NCBI GenBank assembly: GCA_027946365.1
Contig: JAPEUQ010000001.1
Location: 1,364,001-1,428,000, forward strand
From: Kalmusia sp. IMI 367209
Taxonomy: Eukaryota; Ascomycota; Dothideomycetes; Pleosporales; Didymosphaeriaceae
DNA: 64,000 nt
Reading direction: 5' to 3'
Shown one piece after another: positions 22,173 through 33,392 of this stretch. The first letter of the stretch is position 1; the number at the start of each line of letters is the position of its first letter. Below the pieces are notes generated by a model. That model saw only the letters and a list, made by a program, of their open reading frames with translations, was not told the origin of the DNA and ran no database searches. Position numbers and translations under genes: made by a program.

Positions 22173-24062
22173 ATGGCTACTAGTAACGCCCCAAAAGAGC
22201 AGGCTCACAGCTACGATACAACGTGCCGTCTTCGTCATGACACCTTTGGTCTTACAAATATCTACAAAACATGGTATCTCTTTTTCACCCACCTAGCCAG
22301 CTGTGTGGGATTCACGGTAGTTATGCTGACGCTCGTTGACGGTCACAACTTCCGCATTGGATCATCAGCCAGCGTTGGACAACACAAGTGGGACTTATAC
22401 CAGGCTGATGTCACTGGACTTATGTCAACAACACTCGTTGCGATTCGAACCTTATCAGGCATCGGCTCTACCCTCCTCATCTGGCGACTGGTATCCATTC
22501 TCCTTTCGAAAGGTGAAATCACCCTTGCAGAACTTTGCCGTATCGTGGGAAATAGGCTACCACTACAGTCTCGCTTTGGTTCGAGGACAGAAATATGGTG
22601 GTCCATACTCACTATTTTTGTTGTAGCCTTGCTATGGCCGCCATCTTTTGCCTCTCCATTGGCGAATTCCTCGTTGACATGGCATCCTCAGAAGCAAGAA
22701 GTCAGAGCCAGCAAGACATCCTACAACGTCAACTTGGTAGACACGAACCAAAAGTTTGACAACTTCCAGTATGCTCACTTAGTGTCAACTGTTAGTTTGA
22801 AGGCGATTTCGACGGGGGTTTTGGATCCTGGCTATGCTTTTGCTGACGTCGACACCACTCTCAGGAGATATGTCTCTCTAGACCCACCCGTCCCTGAAGG
22901 TGCGACAGGACTAATGACACTGCCATACTTCAACGTAACTAACATCGACTGGTTCGATTCCCCCTCCACCTCGTATCCCGATTTTCCCGACGGCTCGGAC
23001 ATCAACAATGCGAGTATGCTCCAGAAACCACCCGACACATGGGCCCTAGGCACTGTAGGGTTCTGGGTCCCTAAGAAGTGGGACTTGGAGGATAGGCTTT
23101 CGTATACTCCTGTAGTCTACGAGGGAAAAAGAAACATCTCTATCCATGTCGGGAGTCTATGGGACGATCGACCAGTGAATGGTGGAAACAATGCGACTAT
23201 AAAGACACCATGTCAAACTGAATACCCAGAATTTGGGGTCGTTCCAGACGTCAAGCAGTATCGTGTCAACACCTACGTAGATGATATATGGCGAAGAGCA
23301 GACTGTTATATGCTCGCAGAAGTAAGCATTAGCGCAGGCAGATATCGTCAACGTGCAGTCGACCTGAATCTTCTTGGAGCTTCCACAGGCACACATATCG
23401 TCAACACGACTATCGATCTCAAAACAGATGGCTCGCTCCAACTAGAGCCTGACTGGGCTGTAATGCCCACTTTAGATATGATGACAGACGTCATGCGACA
23501 GATCTACCAACTAAATGCCACATCCCGATTTCGAAAGGACAACCTAAATGGCTATGTCCGCGGGACTCTGAAACTTGGATACGATGCCATGTGGAGCGCA
23601 TTACCAAGTATCATCGACGATTCGCAGGAAGAGATACTGATTACGCCATTGGAGTCTGTAATTCGCGCCGACGTCAACAAAGCGCGGCTGTATGGATGGT
23701 TGGCCATGAATTTCACTTTGCAGGTCGCCGCATGCATTGTGGCTATTGCACATCGTGTAGGAACCCCGGGTTTGAAAATGACACGGAACCCGACGCTTAT
23801 GGCTTTGATGATGGATCTTAATGAGGTAAAACATTTCAACGACGATGGGCTGTGCAATGCTGTTACGTTAGGTCCACGAGACAAAAAATTAGGAACGATG
23901 AAATGGAAAGATGGAGACAATGCTGCTGTTTCGGGCATTAACTTCGACAAGGAAACTTGCGGGAAAGTGGTTCTCGTGCCCGTAAGACCTAAGGATGAAT
24001 CTGCTGGTTCTTCGCCTCTCCTATCGTTGAAGTCATTTCTCAGTCCAAGCCTTACTTTATGA
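22173..24062 (+). CDS. Multi-span fungal membrane protein of unknown function
   Basis: Single exon, 629 residues from the first ATG (22173). Hydrophobic segments occur near the N-terminus (TWYLFFTHLASCVGFTVVML; then an ATTLVAIRTLSGIGSTLLIW-like helix; then WWSILTIFVVALLWPP), followed by a large, presumably extracytoplasmic domain of about 350 residues with many N-x-S/T sites and several cysteines. A final membrane helix (LAMNFTLQVAACIVAIAHRV) precedes a cytosolic tail rich in charged residues. This architecture is common among uncharacterised plasma-membrane proteins of Pezizomycotina. I recognise no catalytic or transporter motif and assign no function. It converges on the proline-racemase-family gene. 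Confidence 0.75.
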   Translation: MATSNAPKEQAHSYDTTCRLRHDTFGLTNIYKTWYLFFTHLASCVGFTVVMLTLVDGHNFRIGSSASVGQHKWDLYQADVTGLMSTTLVAIRTLSGIGSTLLIWRLVSILLSKGEITLAELCRIVGNRLPLQSRFGSRTEIWWSILTIFVVALLWPPSFASPLANSSLTWHPQKQEVRASKTSYNVNLVDTNQKFDNFQYAHLVSTVSLKAISTGVLDPGYAFADVDTTLRRYVSLDPPVPEGATGLMTLPYFNVTNIDWFDSPSTSYPDFPDGSDINNASMLQKPPDTWALGTVGFWVPKKWDLEDRLSYTPVVYEGKRNISIHVGSLWDDRPVNGGNNATIKTPCQTEYPEFGVVPDVKQYRVNTYVDDIWRRADCYMLAEVSISAGRYRQRAVDLNLLGASTGTHIVNTTIDLKTDGSLQLEPDWAVMPTLDMMTDVMRQIYQLNATSRFRKDNLNGYVRGTLKLGYDAMWSALPSIIDDSQEEILITPLESVIRADVNKARLYGWLAMNFTLQVAACIVAIAHRVGTPGLKMTRNPTLMALMMDLNEVKHFNDDGLCNAVTLGPRDKKLGTMKWKDGDNAAVSGINFDKETCGKVVLVPVRPKDESAGSSPLLSLKSFLSPSLTL

Positions 24063-24289
24063 TGATCACTTTTAAGGTATACTTTTTCAAGAATGTCGTT
24101 TCCTACGTGTCAAGACGCTCAGTGCCACTTTGTATTTTCAATGGTTCATATTCGATAGAAATTTAAGTATAATTGCGCAAGGACGTTCTTGTCTACATCA
24201 GCGAAGTAGCTTTGCGCCTGTATCAGATGTAGGCAGGGAAAAGGATCCCATGTGATTGCAGTTTAGAATTATCAACTTTAGCACAATAA

Positions 24290-25336
24290 CTACTCTTTTC
24301 CACTTGCAAGCCATTGGTCCCCAACTCTGAATCCGCGTGAAAACGGGTCCGTAGAGTCTAACATGGCTTGTCTAAATCCAGTGAGCCACGCTCGACCTTT
24401 CACCCGTGGAAGAACAGCGTCATACTCGCCAACTTTCGTCGTACCACGAATCTGGCAAACAAACTCTGTCCCGATAATACTCCGATGTCTGAAAGTCTCT
24501 CCAACTTCTAGCTCTCCCCGCGCATGCAAAACCGCCATTCGCGCGGACGTGCCTGTTCCACAGGGGCTGCGATCGAAGCGGCCGGGCGATACCACGACAG
24601 TATTGACGGCAGTCTTACTTCCATCTAGCTCAGTCTTGAGTGGCTCTGTAAATTCAAGGACTGTGACGCCGCGTATTTTAGAGTTTTCGGGATGGACAGG
24701 TTCGAAAGACTGTCGGACTGCAGCCTTGATAAGTTCGCCGATGCGTAGGAGCTCCGGGCCGTATCGATGTTCGATCGTAAGCCCTACAGATGTTGCGTCG
24801 ACGAGGACATAGTGCATACCTCCCCACGCAATGTCTACCGATATGGTACCGATGCCAGGAACATCCAGCTTGTGGCCTAGCGCATGCACAAAAGAAGGCA
24901 CGTTGTCGAATGCGACATTTTTGACCTTTCCATTCTCGCACTCCGCCGTGATGCCAATCAAGCCTGCAGCAACTTCAAGTGTCAGTTCCGTGACAGGTTC
25001 TTTCATTTCTAACATTCCTGTTTCCAGCAGAACGGTCGCTGTGCAGATTGTATTCGCTCCAGACATGGGTGGGTACTCATCGCTCTCGAGAGTAAGAAAC
25101 GCCGCAGCTGCTTTTGGATTGCATGGCGCGAGAACCATATTCATACACTGGGAGGATCGTCCACGAGGTTCTTGCATAAGAAGCAGGCGAGTGTCGTCTG
25201 CTCGATCGCGGAAGTAGCACAGCTTCTCGTACATTGTCTTGCAGTGTATTGGGTCCAGGACACCACCGACAATAACGTCTCCGACTTCGCCTTCTGCATG
25301 GACGCCGACGATGTGGATAGTACGTTTGAACGGCAT
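24290..25336 (-). CDS. Proline racemase superfamily enzyme (hydroxyproline 2-epimerase / trans-3-hydroxyproline dehydratase type)
   Basis: Single exon, 348 residues, the normal family length. The two active-site motifs are PPMSGANTI with Ser92 where racemases have the first catalytic Cys, and DRSPCGTGTSARMAVLHARG with Cys259 as the second catalytic residue. Other family marks are HAEGEVGDVIVGG near the N-terminus, AWGGMHYVLVDA and FRHRSIIGTEF. In this superfamily Cys/Cys pairs give proline racemase or 4-hydroxyproline epimerase, while replacements by Ser or Thr are linked to altered or dehydratase activities. A Ser/Cys pair therefore points to a hydroxyproline-type substrate rather than to proline racemisation, but the exact reaction is not settled by sequence. 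The Zn2Cys6 regulator gene on the same strand ends 253 bases upstream, suggesting local control of hydroxyproline or related imino-acid catabolism. Confidence 0.9.
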   Translation of the reverse strand: MPFKRTIHIVGVHAEGEVGDVIVGGVLDPIHCKTMYEKLCYFRDRADDTRLLLMQEPRGRSSQCMNMVLAPCNPKAAAAFLTLESDEYPPMSGANTICTATVLLETGMLEMKEPVTELTLEVAAGLIGITAECENGKVKNVAFDNVPSFVHALGHKLDVPGIGTISVDIAWGGMHYVLVDATSVGLTIEHRYGPELLRIGELIKAAVRQSFEPVHPENSKIRGVTVLEFTEPLKTELDGSKTAVNTVVVSPGRFDRSPCGTGTSARMAVLHARGELEVGETFRHRSIIGTEFVCQIRGTTKVGEYDAVLPRVKGRAWLTGFRQAMLDSTDPFSRGFRVGDQWLASGKE

Positions 25337-25589
25337 GATTAGGGCGGCAAAAACAAATATAGGGTTGGGTATGACGGGCAGCGCAAGGTTCGTTCCTTAC
25401 TATCAACGATGAACAGGAAGACTCAAGCCTTATTGCATGTCCTGAAGCTCGGTAAAGAAGCATCGAAAGGGTAAATGATTCCTTAAGAGTTAGGGCAATG
25501 AAGGCACGTGAGTACCGGCTTGCAAAATCCGATACCTAAAATACCGGCTACCTGTTCCGAGTTGTACTTCGGAGGCAGGAGCCGTGATT

Positions 25590-28150
25590 CTACATAATTG
25601 AGGGGTCAAGCTGGTCCAATGAGCTCGCGGCCCACGTCCAATCCAGACCATTGAGGTTCATTGCATTGGCCACAGCCTCGAGTTGCTCACTACTTAGCAC
25701 CTCCTCCATATCGAAGCTATGAGCAGACATGTAGTCGATCTCAGGTTGTATCGAAGCAACCGTATCAGGCTGATTCGCATCCATCATTGGTAGTACAAAG
25801 ATCTCGTCTCCGTCTGGCAGAGGGATTTGAACGTGTTTATGTTGACCGATATTTTCTAGAGCTCTTAGTGTCTCCTTTAATTGCTCGAGTTCCGCCTTAC
25901 GGCAGGCTGCAACACTGTTGCCTACTGCGGCCATATCGCTGAGAATATCAAATGCGGTTTGTAGTGAGTCTTCAGTGTCTCGAAACAATGAAGGGTCGAC
26001 TACTGGCGTTATCAATAATACTAAGGCTGCGGACCATGTCGACTCCAAGTCGAAAGGAATAAAGACATCTATATATCATTAGCTGATTTCCGTTCTAAAT
26101 TCGAAAGATAGAATTCGAAGCTAACGCACCAAGCAATGTTTGGCTTTGTAAAGCAGCAAGAATCTTAGTTGTCTGCCGTGCTGAGCCGACACAGACCTGT
26201 AACAATGACCGAACACCTCCGGCAGAAGGAATTCGAATAGGTCTCGTATTATCCACCCGTCTCTGCAGAAAGCTGAAAAGCAGTGGCTTCATATTTAGTA
26301 TTATGCACTAGGAAACCACAGCTGTCAGTCGCGGTTCTCATGAAATTAGACAGGCACTGTAGCTCTTACGTGGTGATGGAAAAGGTGTAGGTGGGCAGAA
26401 AGCCTCGAAATACCATTATCTGGACAGTCCAATTTCAATGGAAAGTTAAAGGTGCGTTCATCATTTATGGCTGCCAAGGCTTTGAGAGCGGTCTTGACGC
26501 TGTTCAAGAAGTTGATCCCTGTTCGTCCTTCTTTGCTGTACACAGCTTTATACGTTATACGTTAGTGGATGCGAAGAGGGATCATTTCAACTTACTCTGT
26601 TGGATCATTCCTTCGATATTAGCTAGTTTGACATGTATATAGAGAGCGTGCGATCGATAGGCCGAGTTGCTGAACATCGGTAGCTGGGCGCTTATTTCCC
26701 GTTCATTCATCGTTCTCGGTGCGCCCAGCAAAGCAGACATGTGTGAATCAAGTATATATACTGTCCACCATATCTTGCGGCATCTTTCAATTGCATCGGG
26801 TGAGTGTTGATGTGTGGGCATGTCAGTATGGAACCCGAACGCAATCGCGGTACGCATGGCTTAGCCGATCTGCAAATATAAGCTCTGAACATCAATCTTC
26901 GATTCGGTTCATACCGACCATAGTATATGCTACGATACGCATGTCAAGACATTGTAGATACAATGCTGCGCAACACAAGATCTCTGTACTTTCCATCGGG
27001 TCAGTCCAAAGGAATATCTGATCCGGCAACATCTGCATTGCTTGAACGAACAGATCTGCACCAGATGGTTTCCTTGCCTTGTGCAACCGTCCTACAAGGG
27101 ATTTTCCGATAGCCAGCACTATGAGATAGTGGATATACCACAGTTCAGGGCACCGATTCAGAGCTTGTCCTCTCTCATGGAACGCATTGAAATGATCCAT
27201 AAAGGGATCATTGTCGAATATATGAAACAATTGACCACAATGAAACTTAACCGTATTTATGAGAAACAGAGCATGGTCGACGGTAGGTAGCGAAGCTTGT
27301 ACAGCGCTCAAGGGAGATCTCCGCCCGTCCCATCCGAGATTGTAGTTTGAGCCATCAAAGTGAAGCTCTGCTTCAGGAAGGGCGCATGTAAAAACTTTAC
27401 TATGGACCAAAGCTAGGGCCCTTCTACCGAACGACCAATTCGAAGAACTCCCTAGGAATACTAAAAACTCGTCAATGTGCCGTTCTTGTTTTAGGTGAAG
27501 CCTAACTTACGGGTTTGACCTGTATTTACGGCAGTGTATTCAGACTGGCCTGATACAAGAGGATTGACGATGGGATGCTCGCTCTCATCTTGCTCGCTGG
27601 CGGCACGAGAACCGTACCTTGATTCGGGGGGCTGATCTATGTCTAACTGAGAGGCAGATTTCGGACGTGACGGTTCAGCTTCGCCTATAAGTTCGACCTG
27701 GTCACGTCGTATGCCCAATCTGCTGTCATGTCTGCTTTGCTGCTCACTTCCATTGAGTGGCGCCATTCCAGATTGCTGCTTGTCGGAAGAGGCTTCTCCA
27801 TGATGACGAGCTTTAAGTGCGTCTCTTCGAAGCTGCTCAAGAGTTCTTTCACAATTAAATATTACACTGCGGTTGGAGCGCGGACAGTACACACTCTTTG
27901 GACACTAGCACCTGCTGCTGCTTGTCAGGGAAGATGCATGTCTGATTCCTCCTCTCACAACGACTACAGGGCTGTGTTCCGGAACATCCGAGCTTCTGTC
28001 GTCGACAAAATTTACATCTGTATTTCTGTTAGCTACCCGACTAGGTGGCTGTTGTACGAGCCGGCCGTGGCAGTGGAGTACTTGCGCGTTTGGAACTCGT
28101 TTTCGGACGCGACTTGCCCTAGGAAGTCGATCGGATGTAGTAGTAGACAT
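25590..28150 (-). CDS. Zn2Cys6 transcription factor with fungal-specific regulatory domain, eight exons
   Basis: Eight exons fit by frame and splice signals: 28150-28082, 28025-27912, 27832-27511, 27460-26915, 26859-26596, 26545-26370, 26307-26130 and 26068-25590, giving 715 residues. The zinc cluster (C-x2-C-x6-C-x5-C-x2-C-x6-C, residues 27-53) starts just after the first intron. The middle domain has the hallmarks SSNWSFGRRAL, ALYLQCLDMR, AIAFGFHTDMP, RKIWWTVYILDSHMSALLGAP and HLHLFHHHCIILNMKPLLFSFLQRR, typical of the fungal-specific regulatory domain. The C-terminus is acidic. The fourth intron is uncertain: I used an acceptor at 26861-26860, because the conserved Gln expected before AMRTAIAFGF reads TAA (26863-26861) if the more upstream TGCAG acceptor is used. 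It lies just upstream of the racemase-family gene, its likely target. Confidence 0.8.
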
Positions 28151-28542
28151 TCCGATATAATTTACGAAACAGTGATAATACTTGCAGAGAGATGTGGTGT
28201 CGAAGGTCGGAGCCGGTAAGATCTGAAGGAGCGGGCGGATAGCGCATCCGATCCGAGTGTGGAGAAATCGGAAGCGCATCCGATCTTGAGGTAGCGTCAA
28301 GTCCTCTTACTACTTACAAGATCCGTTCATGATTTGCTGTCCAACGTCATGATATAATAAAAACGGTCAATCCCATCTAACGATCGCTAATAGCACAGCT
28401 TTATCTGTGTTTTGTCGGCTCATTTACCTTAGTGCCCTTGCTCAAAGTAAGCTCGCCGAGTCCCTCTTGGAAGGAGTCAGACGTGTAATACGCATCATAA
28501 CCCCAATTCAAAAGGTGGCCCATCACCCTCGAACATCACAAT
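28151..28542. other. Divergent promoter region between regulator and dehydrogenase
   Basis: 392 bases shared by the Zn2Cys6 regulator (minus) and the short-chain dehydrogenase (plus). A CGGATAG / GCATCCGATCC / GCATCCGATC cluster at about 28235-28283 contains repeated ATCCGAT words (28245-28251 and 28276-28282) that could be sites for a zinc-cluster regulator. Confidence 0.4.
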
Positions 28543-29310
28543 ATGGCTTTTCCTCTGCAGAACAAGACCGCCATTGTAACCGGCGGATCAAGAGGAATAG
28601 GCAAAGCCATCGCCCTGGACGTTGCATCGAAGGGAGCCAATGTCCTCATAACCTACGCCAATTCCGAAATCCAAGCCCAAGAAGTATGCTCCGAGATTGA
28701 GAAGCACGGTGTTGCGAGCATTGGCTTTCGAGCCGCAGGGACAGACCGCTCCGCTCCCGCAGCTATCGTAAAGGCAGCGGTGGATAAGTGGACAAAGATC
28801 GACATCATCATCAACAACGCGGCAACAGGCGGCGACTTCTCACTTCTGGATACCACGGAAGATCAATTTGAAGAGCTTACGCTTGTCAACTTCCGCTTCC
28901 CGTTGTTCCTCATTAAGGCTGCGATACCGCACTTTGGGCCAGCACCACGCATTGTCAACATTTCGTCGATATATGCGCGTTCAGGCCATGCGAATTGTTC
29001 TGTGTACTCTGCATGTAAGGGAGCCTTGGAGACTGCGACAAGGAGCCTAGCCACAGAATTAGGTCATAAGTATAACGCTACGATCAACTGTGTTGAACCA
29101 GGGCCCGTTAACACAGATCTGTGGCGGAAGGCATACGAAGGTGAGGAATACAGGCGTGTTTGGGAGCCTGAGGTCCAGAGAACTCCTGCTGCACCAAGGG
29201 TGGCAGAGCCACACGAAGTGGCACATGTTGTCGCCTTTCTGTGTGACGAAAAGACAAGCTGGACAACTGGTAGTGTTATCAACGTCAATGGTGGTATGAT
29301 ATTTGTCTGA
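28543..29310 (+). CDS. Classical short-chain dehydrogenase/reductase
   Basis: Single exon, 255 residues. Cofactor motif TGGSRGIG at residues 13-20, NNAA at 91-94, catalytic Asn near 116, Ser at 141-142 (NISSIYA), Tyr155 and Lys159 in YSACK, and the C-terminal W-x-TGSVINVNGG pattern of FabG-like SDRs, which are normally tetrameric. The absence of an acidic residue directly after the second strand and the basic residue in TGGSRGIG suggest NADPH. The substrate is unknown. The gene is transcribed away from the Zn2Cys6 regulator over a 392-base shared promoter and could belong to the same regulon as the racemase-family enzyme. Confidence 0.88.
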   Translation: MAFPLQNKTAIVTGGSRGIGKAIALDVASKGANVLITYANSEIQAQEVCSEIEKHGVASIGFRAAGTDRSAPAAIVKAAVDKWTKIDIIINNAATGGDFSLLDTTEDQFEELTLVNFRFPLFLIKAAIPHFGPAPRIVNISSIYARSGHANCSVYSACKGALETATRSLATELGHKYNATINCVEPGPVNTDLWRKAYEGEEYRRVWEPEVQRTPAAPRVAEPHEVAHVVAFLCDEKTSWTTGSVINVNGGMIFV

Positions 29311-30357
29311 TTTGGATTCGTCTTTATTGTCTTTGGAAATTTAGTACGAGCAAGAACGAGGTGTTCGTCTAATCCAATGTAAAGATTCCTGATGCACCTT
29401 GTCCGCGAACTTAGGCATCATCAACGGGCTGTCAAATCTCGCCATGCAACCCCCACGAGACAATGAAGTCAGCGAGATAAGCAAGGTTCCAAAGTAGCAG
29501 TATCATTAGAAGCGAAAGCTCTTCTGCGCTAGTTGGGACTAGTGGCTGCAGAGGCATGCTATCAAACACTAACGCGAAGTTCGTAACGATATGACTGTGC
29601 GGTACGATCTGAATCGTAAGTTTCATTTTGAGAAATTATCACATGTCCTACCACTCCTGGAAATATAATATTGCGCTCTACCTCATGAACGTGTTGATTG
29701 CATTGACGCAGGTCGTTATATTAATACAGACAGAAATATGGTACTCAGAAGATTCTATTTATCTACTATTCTCTCGAGTCTCCGAGTCTACTTAATTGTT
29801 GTTTGCGCCATGTCAGGCGTTCGTTGCACTTTCTGAACTCTTGAAAAGTCTTTTGTATCTTACTTATATCACATCATGTAGTCACATACTGCATCAAGGA
29901 ACTCCGTTATGACCTCTTCATGTCTTATTGATGAAGTTTTTTGTTATTAATAAGTCGGCAAGATAGCAGAACGATGTCATTTTCCGATCTTCCAATGTAG
30001 GGTTTCCTCCCTAGCACTATCGTCTGGCCACATACGCCAGGGCCGGTCCGCGCCCAAGATGGTCACTGTCGTCCGAATGATGATCGAATGGGGATCGTCG
30101 GGATTCCTGAATAAGACGGGTTCAATCTCACTTCTTGGGGATTGTTCAATAGATAATTTCACCTGTGGCGCTAAGCAGTTTACAAGCATCCATCCTGGCC
30201 TGCTCGCTTAAGCTGGTGCAGCTCGTCATCCGACCATTGCAGCCTTCCCCGCCACTGAACTCGATTTACGCATACATGCGATCAGATAACCCAGAAAGCC
30301 GGTCTATTGAAACCATGATAATTCTCTAAGGCTTTTGAAGGTAAATGCCAGCACAGG
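29311..30357. other. 1.05 kb intergenic region, AT-rich
   Basis: No gene supported. AT-rich, with no repeats that I could recognise. Confidence 0.4.
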
Positions 30358-33300
30358 ATGGATCCCTTTTCAGCTCTAGGTCTGGCTAGCAACCTCGTCC
30401 AATTCGTCGATTTCGGTACGCGCGTATCGGGTCGCATCTACGAGCTCTACAATTCGGCATCAGGTTTCGCGGCAAATCAATCAGAGGTGGTGGATATGGC
30501 TGCGCGGCTCCGGCAGCTTGCTGATCGACTATCTCAGGCGACTTCTACAGTAGAGGAAGGAGCAAGCCCCATCGTAGACAAGAAGAGCTACATGTCCCTA
30601 TTATTCCTCTGCCGTTCAACAGCACAAGATCTGATGGATATAGTAGAGGACTTGAAGGTAGACAAGTCCCAGAGATTGTGGAGTAGCATTCGACAAGGTT
30701 TTCGGGCAACGCGAAAGAGGGAGCAAATTGAGCAGCTCATCAACAGGGTCAAGACTTTACAAGATTCACTTAATAGCTACCTTCTAGCGTTACTACAGTA
30801 AGTCCAGTAAATCATCGCCCCTATGTTTACAAGTGCTCATATATTGTTAGGGATTCGCAATCCAAAGTGTTCCAGGGCCTACAAAATCTTGTCAATGACG
30901 AAGCGCGCATGCAAATCGAGTGGAAAGTTGATCTCCGCAAGATGCGTGATGACATCTTGGAAGAGGTTCGGAAACAACAACGACATTCTTTCAACTTTAC
31001 TCCCATTCAAATGATCCCGAATGGACCTCCAGTGAAACCTCCATCAATAGAGAAAAAGATGGCCTTCCTAGCTTCAAACAGGGAAGGTCTATGTTCACTC
31101 TCAAGCACCCTAGGTGAACTAGCGACCAACGGCCTGACTATATCTCGTGCTCAACAGATCTTAACCAGCCTATACTCCCCTGATATGCAACTCAGAGAGT
31201 CCGCTATAGGAACTGCCCATCACCATACCTTTGACTGGCTTTACCCAACCAGTGACTATGAGAGCGAGAATACTCTTGCAAACTGGCTTCGATCAGGAGA
31301 GGGAGTCTATTGGGTGGCAGGCAAAGCTGGATCCGGAAAGTCAACCTTGCTCAAGCACATTGTCCGTAGTCCAAAGACACTCGAATTACTCAGGCCTTGG
31401 GCCACCCCCAGAGAACTTGTTCTGTGCAGCTACTTCTTCTGGAATGCAGGCAGTAGACTGCAGAAGTCACAGCAAGGCCTTATACAATCTTTGCTATTTG
31501 ACATTCTTCGTCTATGTCCAGAGCTCATTCAGCAAATCTTCACAGATGACGATGTCTACAATACTCCTATAAGTTGGGATCATGATTCCTTGATGGTAGC
31601 TTTACAGAAAACTCTAAGATTCTCCATCGACCGTTATCGCTTCTGCTTCATCATCGATGGACTTGACGAGTACGAAGGGGATCATCATGAGCTAGTACAC
31701 ATGCTCAGAACTGATTTCAGCTCCGAAAGCATGAAGATATTACTGTCTAGTCGGCCTTGGAACGTTTTCCAAGAAGCGTTCGGTCGAAAATCTGAGGCGT
31801 ACCTGTGTCTTGAAGACCACACTAAGGAGGATATCTTAAATTATGTTAACAACACAATGGAACGAAGCCTAGCATTCGTCGAATTAAAGAATATAGATAC
31901 TCGATGCGAGAAATTAGTTCAAGACATTGTGAAACGGGCACAAGGGGTATTCATCTGGGTCGTCCTGGTCGTTCGATCGTTGATCAGAGGATTTTCGAAC
32001 GCGGATACATTCGAGGACTTACAAAAGCGCCTCCATGCTTTCCCTAGAGAGCTTGGACCTTTCTTTCGCCATATGTACGATTCTATCGAGCCGATGTATC
32101 GACAAGAAGCTGCGAAATACTTTCAGGTCGCTTCAACAGCCCGCTCTTCTTACCGTCTACTGACATATGATCTTTTGTGCGCGACGGACCTGGAAAATGT
32201 TATATTAACATACCTTCGTGGTATAGAATGGGGTGACTCTTCACATCAAGCCCGACTGCAACAGGCGAAGAAGAGAGTCAATGCTCGTACTCAAGGCTTG
32301 CTTGAAACCTTTGGCCAAGACAATTTGAAAGTCGACTTCTATCACAGATCTGTGCAAGATTTCCTGCACCTGCAAGACATGCAGGATATCTTGAGCGCAG
32401 ACCTTCCTGATGGATGGGACTCGGATTTCGATCTTTGCCGTATTTTCCTAGCTGAAGTCAAGTGCATTCCCGAGATGGACCATCCGACCTCACAGCATGC
32501 GACAAGAGACACCAGATCAACATTGAAAATCTCCAATATTGGGCCAGCTTTCGATAGTCGAGCTTTCAATACGATCAAGTTAGACTTTTTATATCATGCT
32601 TATCGCGTGGAACAAAAGTCGGGAAAGGCTCCCGTGTCTTTAATGGAGGACTTTAGTGAGACCTTGGAGACTGCCTTTTCGATCATGGACACTCAGGATC
32701 CGTTCCGGGACTCCGTTGAAACTGGAGAGAACTCATTCCTTGAAGAAGCGGTCTACAACGGCTTGATACATTTTCCAGCTCACAAATTTCTTAAAGAACC
32801 ACACTTACTATCGGTATCCGCTCGACATGCGCTTTTGTGCCACATCCTATATAGCGGAATGACTATCATCCAGGATCAATATGGAGTATGTGAGATTGTA
32901 CGCGTCTTAATGAGGCGCTTCGCGGACGACGACACCATTGTCAACATCAATATGGATGCATCTGTCATAGCTCTTAAATCCGACAGACTACAGGACGGAC
33001 GCTCAAAAGGGCTGCAAGTCACGCTGAAATCTCCATGGCAAATGTTCTTGTTCAATGCATATTACTCCATGATTGACGATACCCGAGACACTGCTGTGTT
33101 GCTTGACCTGGCCAGAATCCTTATACGAGCAGGAGCGGACCAATTCGTAAGAGTTGAAGTTTCTCGGAGCAAGTCACTCGAACCATCTGATATTTTCCTT
33201 CAAGCTTTCAAGGCGACGGAGGCTGAAGAACTTCTTACTCTCCTTCAGGACTTGGCACCAACCAAGCTACCTATGATCAAAGTCGAACGAACGGCGACCG

Positions 33301-33392
33301 TGAAGATTGCTGAAGAGAGCGAGCACAACGCGACGTCGCAGCCGGTCGTCAACTGGTTTGCGAATTGGAGCCCTTTCAAATCGAAGAGTTAA
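30358..33392 (+). CDS. NACHT STAND (NLR-like) protein with fungal Helo-like N-terminal domain
   Basis: Two exons, 30358-30797 and 30851-33392, joined over a 53-base intron, giving 993 residues. The start MDPFSALGLASNLVQFVDFG is the standard beginning of the fungal STAND N-terminal (Helo-like) domain, about 145 residues here. A helical linker follows, then a NACHT-type NTPase: Walker A GKAGSGKST near residue 304 and Walker B FIIDGLDEYEGD near 412, then a SSRPW sensor-like motif. The C-terminal 450 residues are helical; I see no ankyrin, WD40 or TPR repeats, so the protein ends in the repeat-less region found in a large class of fungal NACHT proteins. Such proteins are thought to act in non-self recognition and programmed cell death, with the N-terminus as effector. 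It is cytosolic by inference. Confidence 0.9.

Noticed and set aside
5615..29310. A complete aflatoxin-like or other polyketide cluster
   Set aside because: No polyketide synthase, fatty acid synthase, NRPS or terpene cyclase is present; only tailoring-type genes are seen.
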